Positions 61,991-64,000 of a DNA stretch of 64,000 bases are shown here, piece after piece. The stretch covers positions 682,001 through 746,000 of the forward strand of contig CAWFMM010000004.1 in NCBI GenBank assembly GCA_963817035.1. The letters are read 5' to 3'. The DNA is from AC-49 sp963817035. GTDB lineage: Bacteria > Actinomycetota > Thermoleophilia > Solirubrobacterales > Solirubrobacteraceae. The position numbers and the translations under genes are program-made. How positions within the stretch are numbered: position 1 is the stretch's first letter; each line of letters starts with the position of its first letter. The notes beneath the pieces were generated by a model, which ran no database searches, was not told the DNA's origin, and saw only the letters and a program-made list of their open reading frames with translations.

Positions 61991-62010
61991 CGCTCTAGGA
62001 CATCCGGTCG
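61991..62010. promoter_or_regulatory. 20-bp block shared by the nirB and narK upstream regions (nirB copy)
   Basis: CGCTCTAGGACATCCGGTCG differs at only one base from the block upstream of narK (63675-63694). It lies 63 bp from the nirB start. Read on the minus strand it contains TAGAGC, a possible -10 box. Confidence 0.6.
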
Positions 62011-62047
62011 GGCGGTCGGGACGATTGTTCTCCGCGCGGTCGATTTC

Positions 62048-62061
62048 GAACCGCTCGGTCC
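62048..62061. promoter_or_regulatory. Candidate TetR operator upstream of nirB
   Basis: GAACCGCTCGGTCC matches the tetR-narK inverted repeat GAACCG-CT-CGGTTC at 13 of 14 positions. It stands 37 bp beyond the 20-bp block, the same arrangement as in the other promoter region. Confidence 0.6.
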
Positions 62062-62081
62062 AAGAACCCCCGATGACGGCC

Positions 62082-63644
62082 TCAGACGCCCGCATAGGCG
62101 AGGCTGGGCACGCGATCGGTCGCCCACGAGCGCCGCACGTAGAGGAACCACGTCGTCCCGGCGAGCACGAGGTATGCGCCGAGGAAGACCCAGAGCGCGG
62201 GGATCGACCAGCCCGCGTGGGCGTGGGCGATCGCGGCCTTCTGGGTCGCCAGCAACGCCGGGTCGGTCGTGGTCTTTGCCGCCTTGGCCATCAACCCGGC
62301 CGTCGACAGGCTGGCCTGGCGCAGCGCGACCTGGATCAGGAAGCCGCCGAACGCTCCGATCGCGCCCGCGATCCCGACCGCGGCCGCGGCGCGGCGCTTG
62401 AAGTCCACGACGACATGCGCCTCGTCGCCGCCGTGCTCGCGCAGCTCACGGCGCCCGAGCTCCGCGAAGATCGCCGGGATCATCCGGTAGGCCGAGCCGT
62501 TGCCCATGCCCGAGAACAGGAAGATGACCAGGTAGGCGCCGAGGAACAGGGCGAAGCTGTGCGCGTTCACGCCGGCGATCGCGACGCCGGTGAACAGCGC
62601 CATCCCGACGAAGCACCACAGCGTCACGCGCGCGCCGCCGACGCGATCGGCGAGCCAGCCGCCGAACGGCCGTGCCGCCGAGCCGACCAGCGCGCCGAGG
62701 AATCCGAGCCCGGCGAGGTAGGTCGCGATGAACGGGTGGCGCCCGAGGAACTCGGGGAACGTCGTCTTGATAACCAGGGGCAGGGCGAACGAGTAGCCGA
62801 TGAACGAGCCGAACGTCCCGATGTAGAGCGCCGACATCAGCCACGTCTGCCCGTGGCGCAGCGCCCGGGCGTAGGAGCGCGAGTCCGACTTCGCCTCGGT
62901 CAGGCTGTCCATGCGCCACCAGGCCAGGACCGCGGCGACGACGATGAACGGCATCCATACGATCCCGGCGTAGGCCATATGCACGGGGTGCGCAGGCAGC
63001 TTGACCAGCGCCGTCGGGACGCCCACGATGATGACCAACGGGACGACGAGCTGGGCGACCGCGACACCGAGGTTGCCGCCCGCCGCGTTGAGGCCGAGCG
63101 CCGCCCCCTTGTGGCGCTCGGGGTAGAAGAACGAGATGTTGGCCATCGACGAGGAGAAGTTCCCTCCGCCGAACCCGGCCGTCGCGGCACAGACGAGCAG
63201 GATGAGGAACTGCGTGTCGTGGGTCTGGGTAGCAAGCCAGCCGCTCGGCACGACGACCGCGAGCAGCGTGCACGGGATCAGCAGCAGCAGCGCGCTGATC
63301 GTCGTCCACGCGCGGCCGCCGAAGCGCGGCACGGCGAACGTGTAGGGCACGCGCAGCCCGGCGCCGACCAGGTTGGGGATCGCGGTGAGCCAGAACTGCT
63401 CGGGCACCGACAGCGCGATCCCGATGTTCCCGAGGTTCAGCACGACGATCGTCCACAGCACCCAGATACTGAAGCCGAGGTTCTCGACGAAGATCGACAG
63501 CACGAGGTTGCGCCGCGCGACGGCGCGGCCGGTCAGGTTCCAAAACGCCTCGTCCTCGGGCTCCCAATGGTCGATCCAGCGGCCGGATCGAACGCGAGCG
63601 GAGGGAGGTGCGGAAGGGGGCGGCGCGGCGGTCATGGTGCTCAT
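62082..63644 (-). CDS. narK: Nitrate/nitrite transporter NarK (MFS)
   Basis: 520-residue major-facilitator nitrate importer or nitrate/nitrite antiporter. Twelve spans are recognisable. The nitrate signature appears twice, in 'AATAGFGGGNFSSSMANISF' and in 'LVIFLFSGMGNGSAYRMIPA' (GxGxGxxxSxxxN-type motifs), plus the substrate arginine region 'VGAGLRVPYTFAVPRFGGRA'. An insertion of about 50 residues between TM10 and 11 ('REHGGDEAHVVVDFKRRAAA') and a long N-terminus are typical of the actinobacterial NarK2-like group. The ATG at 63644 is chosen; another lies 3 codons on. It supplies the downstream NirB-NirD-NasA system. Confidence 0.94.
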   Translation of the reverse strand: MSTMTAAPPPSAPPSARVRSGRWIDHWEPEDEAFWNLTGRAVARRNLVLSIFVENLGFSIWVLWTIVVLNLGNIGIALSVPEQFWLTAIPNLVGAGLRVPYTFAVPRFGGRAWTTISALLLLIPCTLLAVVVPSGWLATQTHDTQFLILLVCAATAGFGGGNFSSSMANISFFYPERHKGAALGLNAAGGNLGVAVAQLVVPLVIIVGVPTALVKLPAHPVHMAYAGIVWMPFIVVAAVLAWWRMDSLTEAKSDSRSYARALRHGQTWLMSALYIGTFGSFIGYSFALPLVIKTTFPEFLGRHPFIATYLAGLGFLGALVGSAARPFGGWLADRVGGARVTLWCFVGMALFTGVAIAGVNAHSFALFLGAYLVIFLFSGMGNGSAYRMIPAIFAELGRRELREHGGDEAHVVVDFKRRAAAAVGIAGAIGAFGGFLIQVALRQASLSTAGLMAKAAKTTTDPALLATQKAAIAHAHAGWSIPALWVFLGAYLVLAGTTWFLYVRRSWATDRVPSLAYAGV

Positions 63645-63651
63645 GGCAGCC

Positions 63652-63657
63652 ACGCTA
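63652..63657 (-). promoter_or_regulatory. -10-like box TAGCGT for narK
   Basis: On the minus strand TAGCGT ends 7 nt before the ATG at 63644; the 20-bp shared block lies directly upstream of it. Confidence 0.45.
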
Positions 63658-63674
63658 GGTCGAGCTCTCCAGGG

Positions 63675-63694
63675 CGCTCTACGACATCCGGTCG
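63675..63694. promoter_or_regulatory. 20-bp block shared by the nirB and narK upstream regions (narK copy)
   Basis: CGCTCTACGACATCCGGTCG, one base different from the nirB copy. It stands 31 bp from the narK start and 38 bp from the inverted repeat. Confidence 0.6.
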
Positions 63695-63732
63695 AACACT
63701 GCACGGCGAACTCGCGCCGGGCGGTCGAAACC

Positions 63733-63746
63733 GAACCGCTCGGTTC
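63733..63746. promoter_or_regulatory. Candidate TetR operator between narK and tetR
   Basis: GAACCG-CT-CGGTTC, perfect 6-bp arms, 18 bp before the tetR start and 89 bp before narK. A TetR dimer bound here could repress its own gene and narK together. Confidence 0.65.
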
Positions 63747-63763
63747 AGGAACATACTGTCGTG

Positions 63764-64000
63764 ATGGCCCGCCCCCGTGCCGAGATAAACGCCGCCGCGC
63801 TCGCCGACGCGTTCTCAGGCGACGGCCTGCACGGGACGTCCGCGACGGCCATCGCGGCCGCGATCGGCGTCGCCAAGCCGACGCTCTACGTCCATGGACG
63901 CTCCAAGGACGCGCTCTTCCTGCGTGCGGTGCAGGGCGAGGTCGAGCGCGTGCTCGACCGTCTGCACGCCGCCGACGTCGCGACGGCCGGGCGCAGCGCG
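63764..64000 (+). CDS. TetR-family transcription regulator (runs off the window)
   Basis: First 79 residues of a TetR-type repressor. The helix-turn-helix is complete: 'GLHGTSATAIAAAIGVAKPT' then 'LYVHGRSKDALFLRAVQGEV'. The ligand-binding part lies outside. The ATG at 63764 has GTCGTG just upstream. Divergent from narK with a shared inverted repeat in the 119-bp gap, so it probably controls narK and the nirB operon. Control of nitrate assimilation by a TetR protein is not the usual actinobacterial arrangement (GlnR, or NasT-type antitermination). Confidence 0.88.
   Translation, partial: MARPRAEINAAALADAFSGDGLHGTSATAIAAAIGVAKPTLYVHGRSKDALFLRAVQGEVERVLDRLHAADVATAGRSA

Overview
This window comes from a very GC-rich, Gram-positive-type bacterial chromosome, most likely an actinobacterium of the Thermoleophilia/Solirubrobacterales kind. 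The taxonomic guess rests on base composition, the secA-prfB-ftsEX-ctpA-smpB-ssrA neighbourhood, a tmRNA tag (ADSHEYALAA) of the actinobacterial ADSH...YALAA type, and many starts that carry a -10-like TANNNT box 6-12 nt upstream, the geometry of leaderless or near-leaderless mRNAs. No phage, transposase or CRISPR array was seen.

Bases 1-23,830 are mainly housekeeping: the 3' end of ahcY, a nucleotidyltransferase, ctaG, comF, hpf, secA, prfB (with a programmed +1 frameshift), nadC-nadA (nadA carries a one-base frameshift), an ECF sigma factor with a transmembrane and Pro/Thr-rich tail, an M16 peptidase, ftsE-ftsX, a C-terminal processing protease, an RNB exonuclease, smpB, an M50 protease, oligoendopeptidase F and the tmRNA gene ssrA. 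Just before ssrA lie two diverged 209-bp direct repeats that bracket the scar of a VOC-family gene.

Bases 23,850-33,100 are accessory and worn: a PIN toxin/antitoxin pair with a palindromic operator, a broken secreted-protein gene, a 1154-residue indolepyruvate ferredoxin oxidoreductase, a LuxR regulator, a cupin, and a nitrate-type ABC importer (nrtA-nrtB-nrtD) destroyed by three single-base indels and a deletion that fuses permease to ATPase. Bases 33,300-41,400 hold two uncommon fusions: acylphosphatase joined to a LigD-type 3'-phosphoesterase domain, and an alpha/beta hydrolase joined to a UGT/MurG-like glycosyltransferase. The second is translationally coupled to a methyltransferase and divergent from a large LuxR/LAL ATPase regulator.

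Bases 41,600-55,550 contain esterases, an antiporter, small barrel proteins, a decayed GGDEF gene, oxidoreductases, a long disordered RGG-rich protein, and a coupled three-gene operon (methyltransferase, binding-protein-like lipoprotein, membrane mannosyltransferase-like protein). Bases 55,600-64,000 are a nitrate assimilation locus: narK, then nirB-nirD-nasA with 4-nt overlaps, nasA being fused to a NirB-like FAD reductase. A divergent tetR gene runs off the window. A GAACCG-CT-CGGTTC inverted repeat lies between tetR and narK and is repeated, together with a second 20-bp block at nearly the same spacing, in front of nirB. This suggests a TetR-controlled nitrate regulon, with NarK as the surviving importer after loss of the ABC system.
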